From: Dastarcus helophoroides
Lineage: Eukaryota; Arthropoda; Insecta; Coleoptera; Bothrideridae
Length of the DNA stretch: 64,000 bases
Direction of reading: 5' to 3'
NCBI GenBank assembly: GCA_028583605.1
Contig: CM053327.1
Coordinates: forward strand, 31,341,126 to 31,405,125
A program made the translations under genes and the position numbers. A model generated the notes under the pieces. The model had not been told where the DNA came from, ran no database searches, and saw only the letters and a list, made by a program, of their open reading frames with translations. Of the stretch, positions 43,681-54,089 are shown in pieces; the first letter of the stretch is position 1; each line of letters opens with the position of its first letter.

Positions 43681-44190
43681 AAACCTTTTCCAAAGATTTC
43701 GAATTTTTTCCTGAAAATGGTCCTTTTTTAAGATTTCGACATTTTCTCGAAATTTCGATATTTTCTCGAAATTTCGACATTTTCTCAAAATTTCGACTTT
43801 TTTCTCAAAATCCAGCTATTTTGTTACTAAATTTCTCTTTCTGTTTTGAAAATTTTAAATTATCCTAAAATTCAAGTTTTTTTTTTATCAAAATCTGACT
43901 ATCTCAAAATTTTGAATTTTTATCTTAAACTTCCATGTTTTTGTTTGTGTAAAATTTCATTTCTCAAAATTCGACCTTTTTTGAAAATTTCGACTTTTTT
44001 AAATTCGTATTTCTGTAGATTTCGATCTGTTAATCAAACTTCACTCTTTCCTCGAAACTTGGAAGATCTTTTGATAGAAAAGAAAACAGTTTCAGTATAA
44101 TGTGTTTCTGAAAATTCTGAAAAATACTTTTTGAAAATTAAAATTTTTGTAAAAAGACGAATACTCCGTAAAATTCAAATTCCAACTTGT
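43680..44190. repeat. Degenerate AT satellite, T-rich
   Basis: Units such as TTTTCTCGAAATTTCGACAT are clear between 43730 and 43800, where several near-identical 21-22 bp units stand in tandem. Apparent frames are artefacts. Confidence 0.85.
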
Positions 44191-44210
44191 TTCTCAAAAT
44201 TTCGACGTGA

Positions 44211-44429
44211 AACGTGGAAGTTTTGGAAATCCTCTGATTGAACCAAAGACAATAGTGGAAAAATCCATAAAGGAGGTTCTGGAATTCTTCAAAAGAACGG
44301 GTGTTTTATGAGATAATCGTGGGGGCACAACAAGCGAAAGCTTCAATGCTGCAGGGATAACCCATAAGAAATAATAATTTGGAAACAAAACGGGAAATTA
44401 TTTATAAAATGACAACGTAACTGCTAAGG
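44211..44429 (+). pseudogene. LINE C-terminal/3' UTR fragment, copy 2
   Basis: It matches 43220-43437: GAACCAAAGACAATAGTGGA, CATAAAGGAGGTTCTGGAAT, GGGGGCACAACAAGCGAAAG. The zinc-knuckle portion is missing. Coding potential is lost. Confidence 0.7.
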
Positions 44430-44690
44430 CAGGGTTTCTTAAACTGGGGTCCATGAACGAGCCTTGAGGGATCTATATCGTCTGTGTTAGGGGTCCATGA
44501 CTAGCGTAGACAACATTTATTGTAACAATAGCTAATACAGTAATTTATCCAGTCCCACCTAATAAAAAGTATTTTTAAATTCCCCTATTTTCTTATCCTA
44601 CTAGCTAGCAGCAGTACGGCAGGGTGAGACGCTTGATATCCCCTGGTTCATACAGCCAACCGAAGATTGATTTTCTCGACTACGGGAACC
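44430..44690 (+). mobile_element. hAT-like left terminus, copy 2
   Basis: CAGGGTTTCTTAAACTGGGG (44430-44449) is followed by the same internal blocks as copy 1 at 43.44 kb, then satellite. No right end was found. Confidence 0.5.
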
Positions 44691-45160
44691 TTTTCCAGGA
44701 ATTTCTATTTTTTCCTGAAAATTAGTCTTTTTCTTAGCTTCAACATTTTCTCGAAATTTCGACTTTTGTCCCAAAATTCGTATTTTTTTTACAAAATTTG
44801 TCTTTTTCTTTTGAAATTTCAAATTATCCTCAAATTTCAGTTCTCTTGTATCAAAATCCGACTTTCTCAAAATATCGAATTTTTATCTCCAAATTCCTCG
44901 TTTTTTTTTTCAAAATTTCATTTGCCAAAATTCGACATTTTCTGAAAATTTCGACTTTTTTCTAAATTCGACTTGTTTATCAAAATTGATTGTTTTTTAG
45001 AAATTTGTTACATCTTTTGACAAAAAAACTTTTAGAATAACATTTATCTAAAAATTTAGAAAAATATTTTTTTTAAATTTAAAATTTTTGTAAAAAAAAT
45101 AAAAATTACATAAAATTCAAATTCCAACTTTTTTCTCGAAAACTCGACATTTATCTCAAT
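44690..45160. repeat. Degenerate AT satellite, T-rich
   Basis: TTTTCTCGAAATTTCGACTT-type units. The block ends near the less AT-rich 45170-45250 segment (CAGCTGGACAGGGGGGAAGA), whose origin I cannot tell. Confidence 0.8.
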
Positions 45161-45249
45161 AGAGAATATTTTCTGACGTCTCAGCTGGACAGGGGGGAAG
45201 AGCTTATCCTTCACTAAGGTAAATCGTTTATAAATAAATATTCAGCCAA

Positions 45250-46690
45250 GAAAAGGCGGCTTTTTTTGAAATTTCAACTTTTTTCCTAAAATTTTTTTCA
45301 AAATTCGCTCCTTTTTCGAAATTTCGACAAAATTTGACCCTTTTGGGGAAATTTCGAATTATTACTAAATTTCGACTTTTTTGTCGAAATTTCTCAAAGT
45401 TTTTTCTTAAAATATTGATTTTTTTTTAATTCGGTTGGATGTTCGAAACTTTCAATTCCTGTCCAAAAATCGTCTTTTTCTCGAAATTTCGATATTTTTA
45501 AAGTTTCCAAAAATTCAGGTTTTTATATCAAATTTGATTTACCAAAAATTCCATCTTTATCCCAAAACTGGTTTTTTTGTAATTCGTCTTTTTACGAATT
45601 ACCACTTTATTCTCAAAATTTTACCTTTTTCCTTCAAAAAACTGGATCTATCAGAAATTTTCAATATTTTATGGAAATTTGAGTCTTTCTTCAGAAAGTT
45701 TGACTGTCCGGAAATTTCAACCTGTTCTTCAAAATTCTGATCTTGTAAAATTCGTTTGGTTTTTCGAAACTTTCAATTTCTGCCTTAAAAATCTTCGCTT
45801 TCTCGAAATTTCGATATTTTCAAAGTTTTTCCAAAAATTCAAGATTTTATATTAAATTTGATTTCCCGAAAGTTTCGTTTTTATTCCAAAACTAGTTTTT
45901 TTTTTAAATTATAATTCGTCTTTTTCCGAATTACCACTTTATACTCAAAATTCTACTTTTTTCTTTCAAAAAACTGGACTCAACTGGAAATTTTGAATAT
46001 TTTATGGAAATTTGGGTCTTTTTTTGGAAGGTTTGACTATCCGGAAATTTCAACCTGTTCCCCAAAATCCTGATTTTGTAAAATTCGTTTGGTTTTTCGA
46101 AACTTTCAATTTCTACCCTAAAAATCGTTTTTTTCTCGAAATTTCAAAATTTTCAAAGTTTCTCCAAAAATTCAAGTGTTTATATTAAATTTGATTTCCC
46201 GAAAATTTCGTCTTTATTCCAAAACTAGTTTTTTTAAATTATAATTCGTCTTTTTACGAATTACCACTTTATACTCAAAATTCTACTTTTTCCTTTCAAA
46301 AAACTGGACTCTATTGAAAGTTTTTAAATTTTATGGAAATTTGGGTGTTTTTGTAGAAAGTTTGACTGCCCGGAAATTTCAACCTGTTTCTCAAAATTTG
46401 TCTTATTCTCGAAGTTTCGACGTCTGCGACGTCTTACGTTTCTAGAAATTTTTACTTAAAATTAAGCTTTTTATTCAAAATTCGATTTTTTCTCAAAATA
46501 CGTCTATTCTTCAAAACTTGCATTAATATCTTAGTAAAAATATGAAATTTTGAGAATAATATTTTTATGAAATGCAGGGAAAAATATCTCTTGTAAATTT
46601 TGGGACTATGTCAAAATTTAAATGAAAATAAAAATTGTAAAGAAAATATTTTTAGAAACTCTGGTTTTTTTTCCAAATTCGATTTATTGT
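45250..46690. repeat. Degenerate AT satellite, T-rich
   Basis: The same basic unit, organised at 45.43-46.40 kb into three longer repeats (separate entry). Confidence 0.8.
45431..46400. repeat. Higher-order repeat, ~327 bp period, 3 copies
   Basis: CGAAACTTTCAATT recurs at about 45444, 45765 and 46098 (spacings 321 and 333). In-phase markers include TACGAATTACCACTTTAT, TTTCAAAAAACTGGA, TTTATGGAAATTTG and CGGAAATTTCAACCTGTT. The copies are clearly closer to one another than neighbouring basic units are. Confidence 0.85.
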
Positions 46691-46734
46691 GAAAAAAGTA
46701 AACCGATAACGCAATATTACTAAAATGAGTAATA

Positions 46735-47025
46735 CAGATACCTACTTTTATGGTAATAATTCGCGAAGCTAAGAAGAGAGGCTGCTGATCACATATTTGA
46801 CGCTACTCTGTGTTCTCTAACATTATATCTTAAAAAAAAGTTATAAAAGGTTATTTCAACTTCTTGGATATAAGTTTGGGATAAAAAGTAGCCTACTAAC
46901 CATTGCGCATCGTAAGGAATGTCGTTACCAATTTTCATCAAAATCGCTTCAGTCCTTGCGCCATGAAAAACGGTCAAACAAGCAGACAAACACACTTTCG
47001 CATTTATATATTAATAATGCTAACG
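46735..47025 (+). mobile_element. Dispersed retroelement tail (RTE/SINE-like 3' end)
   Basis: CCAATTTTCATCAAAATCGC, GCGCCATGAAAAACGG, CAAACAAGCAGACAAACACA and CTTTCGCATTTATATATTAA form the CAGACAAACA...CTTTCGCATTTATA ending common in insect RTE-type LINE 3' ends and SINEs. A diverged minus-strand relative lies at 47.87-47.98 kb. Assignment rests on that pattern and is tentative. Confidence 0.5.
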
Positions 47026-47559
47026 TCTGGGACGTCTTATATGTCCTTGTTAATCTTTCACTCGAGTGCCATTCCCAAGGCAAGGTATGATACTTTTTAT
47101 GATGTTAGTGTCATTTTAGCCGGTTCGATAGATGATTTTTATCTTATGTGTTTTTAGCTTTGCCATTTTCCGCTTCAATCTCGAAAGCTTTTCCGATTGT
47201 CGGTATTTCTATATCCGGAGACGGGGAGCGCTCGATATTGCACGCCAAAATCATCAGATTTAATGTAGCAAAAGTGGTATCGACAAAGGTAGACAAAAAT
47301 ACAAAGTTTGCTTCCCCTAAGAAGAATGTCTCTCAAAGAATTTCTGTCCATTTTGGGTATTTTAAATAATAATAATTTGAGGAAACTTTGCTGCAATTAG
47401 GCCTCAGATTGTTTTTATATTTTACATATTTACGTCTAAATATGCACAGTTACAGCATACGACATTGTTGGCGATGGCCACCAATAGGTGGTAGTACTAA
47501 AGAGTCACTCGCTTGACGCCTGTGAATGTTTTAGTACTTACTTGTCGGAACATTTATTA
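47026..47559. other. Less AT-rich DNA, no gene recognised
   Basis: A 73-codon plus frame (47148-47369) and overlapping frames look more balanced in codon composition than the satellite frames. I recognise no domain, and no splice context could be established. A small or partial unknown gene cannot be excluded. Confidence 0.3.
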
Positions 47560-47670
47560 GCATTCGAGTTGGATATACCAAACTGACGAGATCTAACAAA
47601 ATCGAAAGCGGTATTTGGTTTCCAAACTTCGAATCTAATAAATGTTCAAACCTATTGGTCTGTGCATTAT
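47560..47670 (+). mobile_element. Family B hammerhead-bearing repeat, single forward copy
   Basis: It starts near ATTCGAGTTGGATATACC, contains the complete ribozyme motif, then TTCCAAACTTCGAATCTAAT, AAATGTTCAAACCTATTGGT and CTGTGCATTA, where similarity to the 3.1 kb copy ends. This is the only copy that reads through the ribozyme without a palindromic break. Confidence 0.8.
47577..47619 (+). ncRNA. Hammerhead ribozyme motif (type I), family B, best copy
   Basis: Positions: ACCAAA (47577-47582), CUGACGA (47583-47589), GAU...AUC stem II (47590-47592 with 47601-47603), GAAA (47604-47607), GCGGUA (47608-47613), UUUGGU (47614-47619). Stem I is a perfect 6-bp helix (ACCAAA/UUUGGU). CUGANGA and GAAA are the invariant hammerhead core, with no extra base. 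In other copies stem II is GAUCU/AGAUC and the next segment is CCGGUC, giving the self-complementary ACCGGU and a GUC cleavage triplet; here these have drifted (GCGGUA). Very short stem III is known for Penelope-like hammerheads, which are thought to cleave as dimers. Activity is untested. Confidence 0.75.
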
Positions 47671-47750
47671 AGATAGAGAATGCACAGTTAAAGAGTCTTT
47701 GAAATCCTGCATAAATTTCATTTAAAAAAATAGTAATATAATTTTAACTG

Positions 47751-47850
47751 AAAATTGAAACAGAAAAATTGTTTCCTGAAACCAAGAAAAATTAATAAAC
47801 ACCACAAAGGTTGCTCTAACGCGTTTCGACAGCCAAGCTATCATCTTCAG
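47751..47850. mobile_element. Family A foldback repeat, left arm fragment
   Basis: AAAATTGAAACAGAAAAATT, CTGAAACCAAGAAAAATTAA, GGTTGCTCTAACGCGTTTCG and CAGCCAAGCTATCATCTTCA are present. The sequence stops at the stem I box (TTCAGATATAC). The minus-strand core CUGAAGA/GAAACGCG is intact. Confidence 0.75.
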
Positions 47851-47869
47851 ATATACTGAAAAAAAATTA

Positions 47870-47975
47870 AGTGATAGATAAATGCTACAGTGTGTTTGTC
47901 TGTCTGTTTGTCCACTTTCCACGGCTCAATTTCTGAAGAGATTTTGAAGAAAATTGATACAAATGTACTGTGATG
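47870..47975 (-). mobile_element. Dispersed retroelement tail, minus copy
   Basis: The minus strand reads TCAATTTTCTTCAAAATC, TGGACAAACAGACAGACAAA and CACACTGTAGCATTTATC, matching the 46.7-47.0 kb element with divergence. A short direct repeat (GTGATGAGCA...CAGCCGTC) lies just outside it. Confidence 0.5.
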
Positions 47976-50090
47976 AGCAACCCAGCCGTCGTGATGAGCA
48001 GCCGTCGTGATTAAATCCAGGTCAAGTCGATTAAATGTGAGGCGCGACCAAAACCAGTGATTGTATGTAGTTTTTCAAAATTGTCGAATTTTGCTCATCT
48101 TTAAAAATTTTCGAAGAATAATTTACTTTCGATTTTCGGACCCAATTTGTCTACGTTGTGTTTAAAATTATTTTATTCCAATAAATTGTAACCCCAGCTC
48201 GTAGAGTCGACAGGGAAGTGTTATCAAATTCAAACAACAATTGACCTCAACGTTTTATTACAATTGGTCAAAAAATAAATCAACAAAATTTCAAGTTTGT
48301 GATTTTCAAGTGTTCTTAAACATAATACAACAAAATAAAAGTGAACCTGTTTGTTTCAACTTGTTTAAATTTGCTGGACACAGATCTGAGAGAAATATTT
48401 CTTTAGAAAAATTAAGAGAATTCATTAAGCACAAATAATCTGACATTCTTTGTCTAACTCTTTCGCTCGTATATGGTGCGTCGGTTATAAATTTCCCAAA
48501 GTTTATTTTAACCCTAATAATCGCAATGCTTTCCCCAGCTGGGCCATTTAGTTTGTACTCGAAGGTTTTCAAACCAAATGCAGCTAACTTTGTACCTGAT
48601 TATCGGTGGGCGTTCGCTGGTTAGTTTGTACACAGAGGTTCTCAAACTATTTTTAGGTGTCTGTTTTATTCCTCATTTTTTTTGTGTTTTTGGTTGCTTC
48701 TTAATTCAAGCATACTTCACATAGCATACAGTTTCCTGTTAAAGCTTTGAGCTAACAATATCTAAAGGATAATGCTACGAGAAAATGGAGCTCAAGCTTG
48801 GAAATGAAGTGGTGATTTATCGTAATAAATCAAATTTATAAATGTTCATTCAATCTTACAGATCTCGTTCTCTCACTCTTTCTTTCATTCCTTTGTTAAC
48901 TTGTTCCCTTGTTTGTTTTTCTGATTTTCTCATACCAAACTCAATCACTCGAACTCAAACCAGTGTCATAAAATAGACTAGGAATATTGTTCAAATTTCA
49001 TAGAAACTTTCTGAACAGAATTTGCCCTTCCAACACTACATCTACTTCTACGGCTACTGTTGTAATAGAATGGGCGTTTTCTGGCTTAGAAAGTGGCTAA
49101 GCTTGACTTAGCACACAAAAAAAACATTAAATTAAAGTTAGAAACTGGCAAGAAGTTCTCATTTCTTTCGTCAAACATCTCCCTAACGAGAGCTGATGCT
49201 GATACTGCTCGTTCACCTACGTTAGTACTCCCCATTTGTCAACAGATCTATAAGGCTCTCTTTGGGCCAGGTTGTCTTGTCCTATATTTTTGGGATTCAA
49301 GCAACCTACGAAGGAGAATCTGCGAATGAGGTAGCACTAGGTGAATACACCAAAACAAGAACTAGGTAAGAGCTCATTGTGGCTTATGCTTCTAGGATGT
49401 TAAGGTGTACAATGCCCACGTTTCTAGAACTTGCAGAACATCATCAGTAAAACCCAAATATATGTGTCTGCTGCCAGTTGCCGGACCTTTGTGGCGATGG
49501 GTATAAATTATTTTGGAACCCCTGGAAACTCAGCTTCCAACAGCAGAACACTAACATCGACCTTAAGGAAATGAAAATGTTTGTATGAAGCGAATGCGCT
49601 TTATTTCCTTTTCGTTTTCTTGTCTTTGTATTTTTTTATATTGTTTTATTTTTGTTTCCCTTTTTGAAACTGAGATTGGTAGTTGCACCAATCAGCGGTA
49701 GGGTTCTTGGCCCAATAATAATTTTCTAACAACGACTTTCTCATTCATTCGGTTTGTTGTGGAATTTTTAAATTCCTTTCTCTTTTTTTTTTGTGTACGT
49801 CCCCCAACCCCATATTGATCAAAATTAGGAACAAGTATTTTCTCAAATTTTAGAAAAAGTTAATTAAATCATATAAGAGCGAAAAACCATCAAACAAAAA
49901 TCATCGGACAAATTTAAAATTTACTTGCCTATTTATCCCGCAGCAAACATCACATAAATGGCACTAAAACTTCACGTTGAACAGAAATTGTTTTTTTTTT
50001 TCATTCTCGTTAATTAGCACAAACAGAAGCAGTCCTTTTTTTTTAAACTCCCGAATTTCGTACTCGTTTTTATAAGTCCGGAGGTTGAAC
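47976..50090. other. AT-rich DNA, no gene recognised
   Basis: CAGAGGTTCTCAAACTATTT at 48632 resembles a solitary hAT terminus, but no partner was found. Frames at 48241-48438, 48306-48572 and 49093-49329 have no recognisable domain. Confidence 0.4.
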
Positions 50091-50254
50091 ATAATTTTTA
50101 AACTAATTTCATCGAAGTTTAGTTCTTGACTATAATTTTTAAACTAATTTCCTCGAAGGGTAGTACCGGACCAGAATTTTTAAACCAATTTCCTCGAAGG
50201 GTAGTACCGGACTAGAATTTTTAAACCAATTTCCTCGAAGGGTAGTACCGGACT
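50091..50254. repeat. 41-bp tandem repeat, 4 copies
   Basis: Units start at 50091, 50132, 50173 and 50214. The unit is ATAATTTTTAAACTAATTTC then CTCGAAGGGTAGTACCGGACT. The last two copies are identical, and divergence increases towards the left, consistent with stepwise growth from the right. Confidence 0.92.
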
Positions 50255-51120
50255 ATCTTAAAATTGGTCTTTCGTGTTTTATGTTCACACCCCCTACCCT
50301 TAACTTCTGGGGACCGAAAGACATCCTCTGTATCTCGCTAGAGGGCATGAGAATGCAGAATTTCTACTAATTTAAATATTTCTAATCCAAATTAACCCTT
50401 AAATAAATTTTGAAAAGGATTCTAAAAGTGCATATCAAACTGCAAACCCCTTTTGAATGCTGTCGTCCTTTTATCTTGCAAGTTTTACTTCGATAATTGA
50501 AATTTAAATAACTTACAATTGTACGTGTTTATAAGGGCGTTTTTTGAACGTCAAATTCCTCCAGTCCACATGGCCTTGCCGAAGTATTTGCTACGTTATC
50601 GGCACTTTTACCCTTATTTATTACTCTACTTTTCAGCGGTCTTTCAAAACTAACATGATATTTTACTCAGTTTAGGTATCTGTGCTTGAAACAAACCAGC
50701 CCTAACAAATAACCCTTATCTAATTTGTGAACGCTAAGAAATCTGTTTCTCACGCAAAACGTTATGTTACAAAAAATTTTATATAGTACAATATTTGTAG
50801 ATTTAATATTTCCAAAAAAATATTGAATAAAATTCAATTAAATAAAACTAACGAGGAAATAGAACAGTTTAGTAGAACTCGACTCACCACAGTACCTTAA
50901 AAATCAGAATCGTTAGTGAGTTATGTTTTATCCTGGAAAACTATTCCAGATTCTCCCAAACTAATATTTTATGTGAGAAGAGTTCGTGACCTTTCTCCCT
51001 TTTCTGCGTAAATCCGGCAGTGAGGAAGCATCATCCAATGATACCGTGCCTTCGCATCTAGCCATTTTTTAGTGTGGGCTGACAGCGCCATCTAACACGA
51101 TAGGGACCAATTTTGCTACC
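50255..51120. other. AT-rich DNA, no gene recognised
   Basis: No recognisable coding or RNA feature. A GCGCCATCT motif at 51087 recurs as GATGGCACCAT near 51267. Confidence 0.4.
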
Positions 51121-51790
51121 CAATATACAGGATATTCAGCGAGGAATGGAACAGTGCAATATATCAGGTGCAGAATTTGATTTAAAAAATTTGACATGAA
51201 GTTCAATTGTACCACGGGGAACATATTTGCGGGTATAAAAATTTAAATTTCCATTCTCCACCGCTAGATGGCACCATGGTAATGAATGTTTTTTATACAG
51301 GATGATATATTTTTTATTACTTATTTGATATATGCAACCCTTTTGGCAACTTTTATTAAAACGTATGCTAAACTAAAACCCATAAATTCTACCAAAAAAA
51401 TATACTTTTTTCTCAAATTAAACGCAATCAGGTAATCAGCTAAAAGTAAAAAGGGCTAACTAGTTCATATTTTTATGAAGCTTTTGATTAAACTTCTTTT
51501 TATTCAAGATAAAATATAATTTATAATTTCAGCAAAACGATGCTCTTGCCCGAAGTAGTCATGATGTTAAGCGATTTCCTAAATCCTCAACGTTGGTTAG
51601 GTACAACCGATTCTATTAAATTGCCGCCTCATTTCCCCGACCTAAGTGCTCTGGACTACCTTTAGACTTAGAGTACTTGAAAATACTTCAAAGCTGTAAT
51701 ATATGAGGCGCCATCATGAAATGCTGAAGAATGTTAAAGCAAAATTATACTTAATGTGTAGATATCTCCCCAGAAACTTCCTAAAGTGGT
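51121..51790 (+). pseudogene. Tc1/mariner-superfamily transposase relic
   Basis: At about 51540-51665 the plus strand encodes MLSDFLNPQRWLG and PPHFPDLSALDYL. This matches the C-terminal catalytic region of Tc1/mariner-type transposases (RWIGR...WPPRSPDLTPLDFFLWG), where the Asp of PDL is the third catalytic acid. Downstream residues continue in a shifted frame (HHEMLKNVKAKLY). TATACAGG-type ends occur at about 51122 and 51292. Only this fragment of the enzyme is recognisable, so it is dead. Confidence 0.65.
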
Positions 51791-52020
51791 TAACTTGATT
51801 GTTTTTCTTAATCAAGAAATATGAACAATATTAAAAAATGATGTCATCTTTGAACATTTATTGTAATGTGTGATACTCATTAGTTATTTTTATTTTTGCG
51901 TTTAAGTCGAAATATGTTTGATTTCGTGGAAACTATGGACTTTAGGTTAGTATATGTTTTTATAAAAATTATTAAAATGGTTGCAAAGAATCCAAATCTG
52001 CATTAAAATATATGAGCTCC

Positions 52021-52300
52021 TAATGCACAAACTAATAGGTTTAAACATTTATTAGATTCGAAGTTTGGAAATCAAAGACCTGTTTCGAACTTGTTAGATC
52101 TCGTCAGTTTGCTATATCCAACTCGAATTCGAGTTGCATGTTCAAACCTACTGGTCTGGGCATTAGAACCCTTGTCTTCTGGGACCTTCCTAGAGAATAA
52201 CTGCTTAGCTAAGTATTTGTGTTTCAACTGTTGGTAGTTCAGCTACCTATGATTCACTCTACACGCCTAGAGAGCTGTATGAATGTAGTTCAGGTTGCGT
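52021..52300. mobile_element. Family B hammerhead-bearing repeat, head-to-head copy
   Basis: The minus-oriented part (52021-52130) spans from TAATGCACAAACTAATAGG back through the ribozyme to CCAACTCGAATTCGAG. It then flips to the plus orientation (GAATTCGAGTTG at about 52124), skips the ribozyme, and continues CATGTTCAAACCTACTGGTC, CCTTGTCTTCTGGGACCTTC, CAACTGTTGGTAGTTCAGC to about 52300. Organisation is therefore as at 3.1 kb, but the junction lies at a different point. Confidence 0.75.
52069..52113 (-). ncRNA. Hammerhead ribozyme motif, family B, second copy
   Basis: Minus strand: CAAA, CUGACGA (52107-52101), GAUCU (52100-52096), loop AACA, AGUUC (52091-52087; one U-U mismatch in stem II), GAAA (52086-52083), CAGGUC, UUUG. 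The core boxes and a GUC cleavage triplet are intact. Stem I is 4 bp (CAAA/UUUG) before a mismatch. Confidence 0.65.
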
Positions 52301-53515
52301 TCTATTTACATATGAGTTCCTGTTTAAAAAAAAAATCGTCAGCTCCGTGCCACCTTGAGGTAAAGAATGAAAATTAAAATTTTTGTACCTACAAATATGT
52401 CCCCCATGGTATAACTTAACAGAATCTTTTCAAATTTTTTAAATCGCCTTTTGCTCCTGAGATAATGTGATTCTTTCTGAATACCCTGTGCAGCGGAGAC
52501 TCGCTGTAAGGCAGCTAAATATGCACATGATCGTATCAGCAAATTTGAACGAAACATCATTTTGCAATGTGCATGAACTATTTGAAGCTGTGCATAACTA
52601 TCTAAGAAAGTTTTATCATTTTAATCCAAACTAATTTTATAAATGAGAAAGTATGTTTGATTGCTATCACCATCTGTCGCTGCCTTACAACATATCTGGT
52701 TTTCAACACACGAAACAAATTTAAACGATAGAAGTTTGGATCGTTTTTCCATTAAGATGTAAATCTATTTCGTAAACGAATTCACAGGCAATCTAAAAAA
52801 ATTCATCCCAAGTCATGTCCCACCTGTGCATAATGTACGAAATATGCAAGATGGAATAATTAGAAAAAACTTTATATTTTAATCAAAAACAGAAAATATT
52901 TTTGATACAAAATCGAAACGATTTCGTGTACTTGTAAAATTACTCGCCGTCAAATAAAATATTAATAAGGCTTAACAGGTTTCCAAGTGAAAATAGAAAA
53001 GAAGACCGATGGAGACAAAGGAAACTTCTTCGCTACTTGGAACTTCTGTTCCTGAAGCTTTTAATTGCATTAAAAGCAAAGTTTAGTTGACATGTTGCAA
53101 AGCCATCAGCGGACACACAACAGTAAAGCCGGCGAGAATCACAGGAAAAAATGTGTTCAACAACAGGAAACCGCTAAACGGAACGGTGATGGACAACATC
53201 GGAATCGTTTAACGACACGACAGCCTTTGTCAACTAACTTTTATCTGGTTTCTGATAGAAACGAAATCGCCTTTTTATGTAGCAAATATGTCACTTGTGT
53301 GTCAGGGGTGATTGTTTTTTACACAAATAATAACTTCATGATGCTTCTTATAGAATTTTTTATGTTATTGAATGAATACTATCAACACTTCTCATCCTCA
53401 ATTGCATGAAACAAGATATGATCTGATCATAATTTATTGCCAAGATAATGTAGACACATTGATTTATTGCGATGATGAGTTTACATGCTTGCTTTGTTTT
53501 ACTTGAATTAATCTA
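52301..53515. other. AT-rich DNA, no gene recognised
   Basis: A 105-codon plus frame at 53092-53409 (basic, Q/N/R-rich start, hydrophobic end) has no recognisable domain and no supporting context, so it is not called. Otherwise nothing. Confidence 0.4.
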
Positions 53516-53518
53516 CAC

Positions 53519-53521
53519 CTT

Positions 53522-53552
<31 letters not shown>

Positions 53553-53557
53553 TGTAT

Positions 53558-53588
<31 letters not shown>

Positions 53589-53592
53589 TTTT
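53519..53592. repeat. (TTTA)n microsatellite
   Basis: About 18 TTTA units with a single interruption (TTTATGTATTTA). Confidence 0.97.
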
Positions 53593-54085
53593 AGCCTTCG
53601 CACAATTACGTATTGCCTTAATATTCCTAATTACTTGTGAAAATTCGACAGACGTCTCGAACCTATGAGTAATTTCTCCGGCAATTTTCAACTCCACACT
53701 CCGTTATAATGTGGTTGAAATCTACTAACAGAAGAGTTTGCAGGCAAATTAGAGATTATTTGATTGATAATTCAGTCTGACTTATATAACTATAGTGATT
53801 TCTCATATCAACTGAACCAGTCCCATTAAATAAAATAAGTCGTTAGCTAATGTTGAGATGAATTTTCTCACAACTAACTCCAATCAATAATCGTATAATC
53901 TTGTGGATCCAACAATGTGATCCATTTCCGTGACATTTTCGACCAGCTTTTAACCATTATATTCATACAATTCAGTGGAAGTTCTAGGCTTTAATATAGT
54001 GTTCAATAATCAAAATGGAATAAATTGATTACCTCAATTCAATCCATTTTTCTGTGATAATTGCAGGCCCTTAATTTTTATTTGG
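53593..54085. other. AT-rich DNA, no gene recognised
   Basis: Nothing recognisable. Confidence 0.4.
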
Positions 54086-54089
54086 TAAG

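Larger units (their letters stand above)
43205..44700 (+). repeat. ~1.0-kb direct duplication of a LINE-3'/hAT-end/satellite unit
   Basis: The unit LINE 3' end, then AACTGCTAAGGCAGGGTTTC, then GAGCCTTGAGGGATC, AATAGCTAATACAGTAA, GTCCCACCTAATAAAA and AAATTCCCCTATTTTCTT, then satellite, occurs at about 43.2-43.7 kb and again at 44.2-44.7 kb. The offset is about 990 bp. Divergence between copies is moderate. Confidence 0.8.

Noticed and set aside
48632..48655. CAGAGGTTCTCAAACT as a hAT element
   Set aside because: A single terminus-like motif without a partner or target duplication. It is mentioned only in the regional entry.
53092..53409. 105-codon plus frame as a gene
   Set aside because: No recognisable domain, no context, and length within chance expectation for 64 kb.
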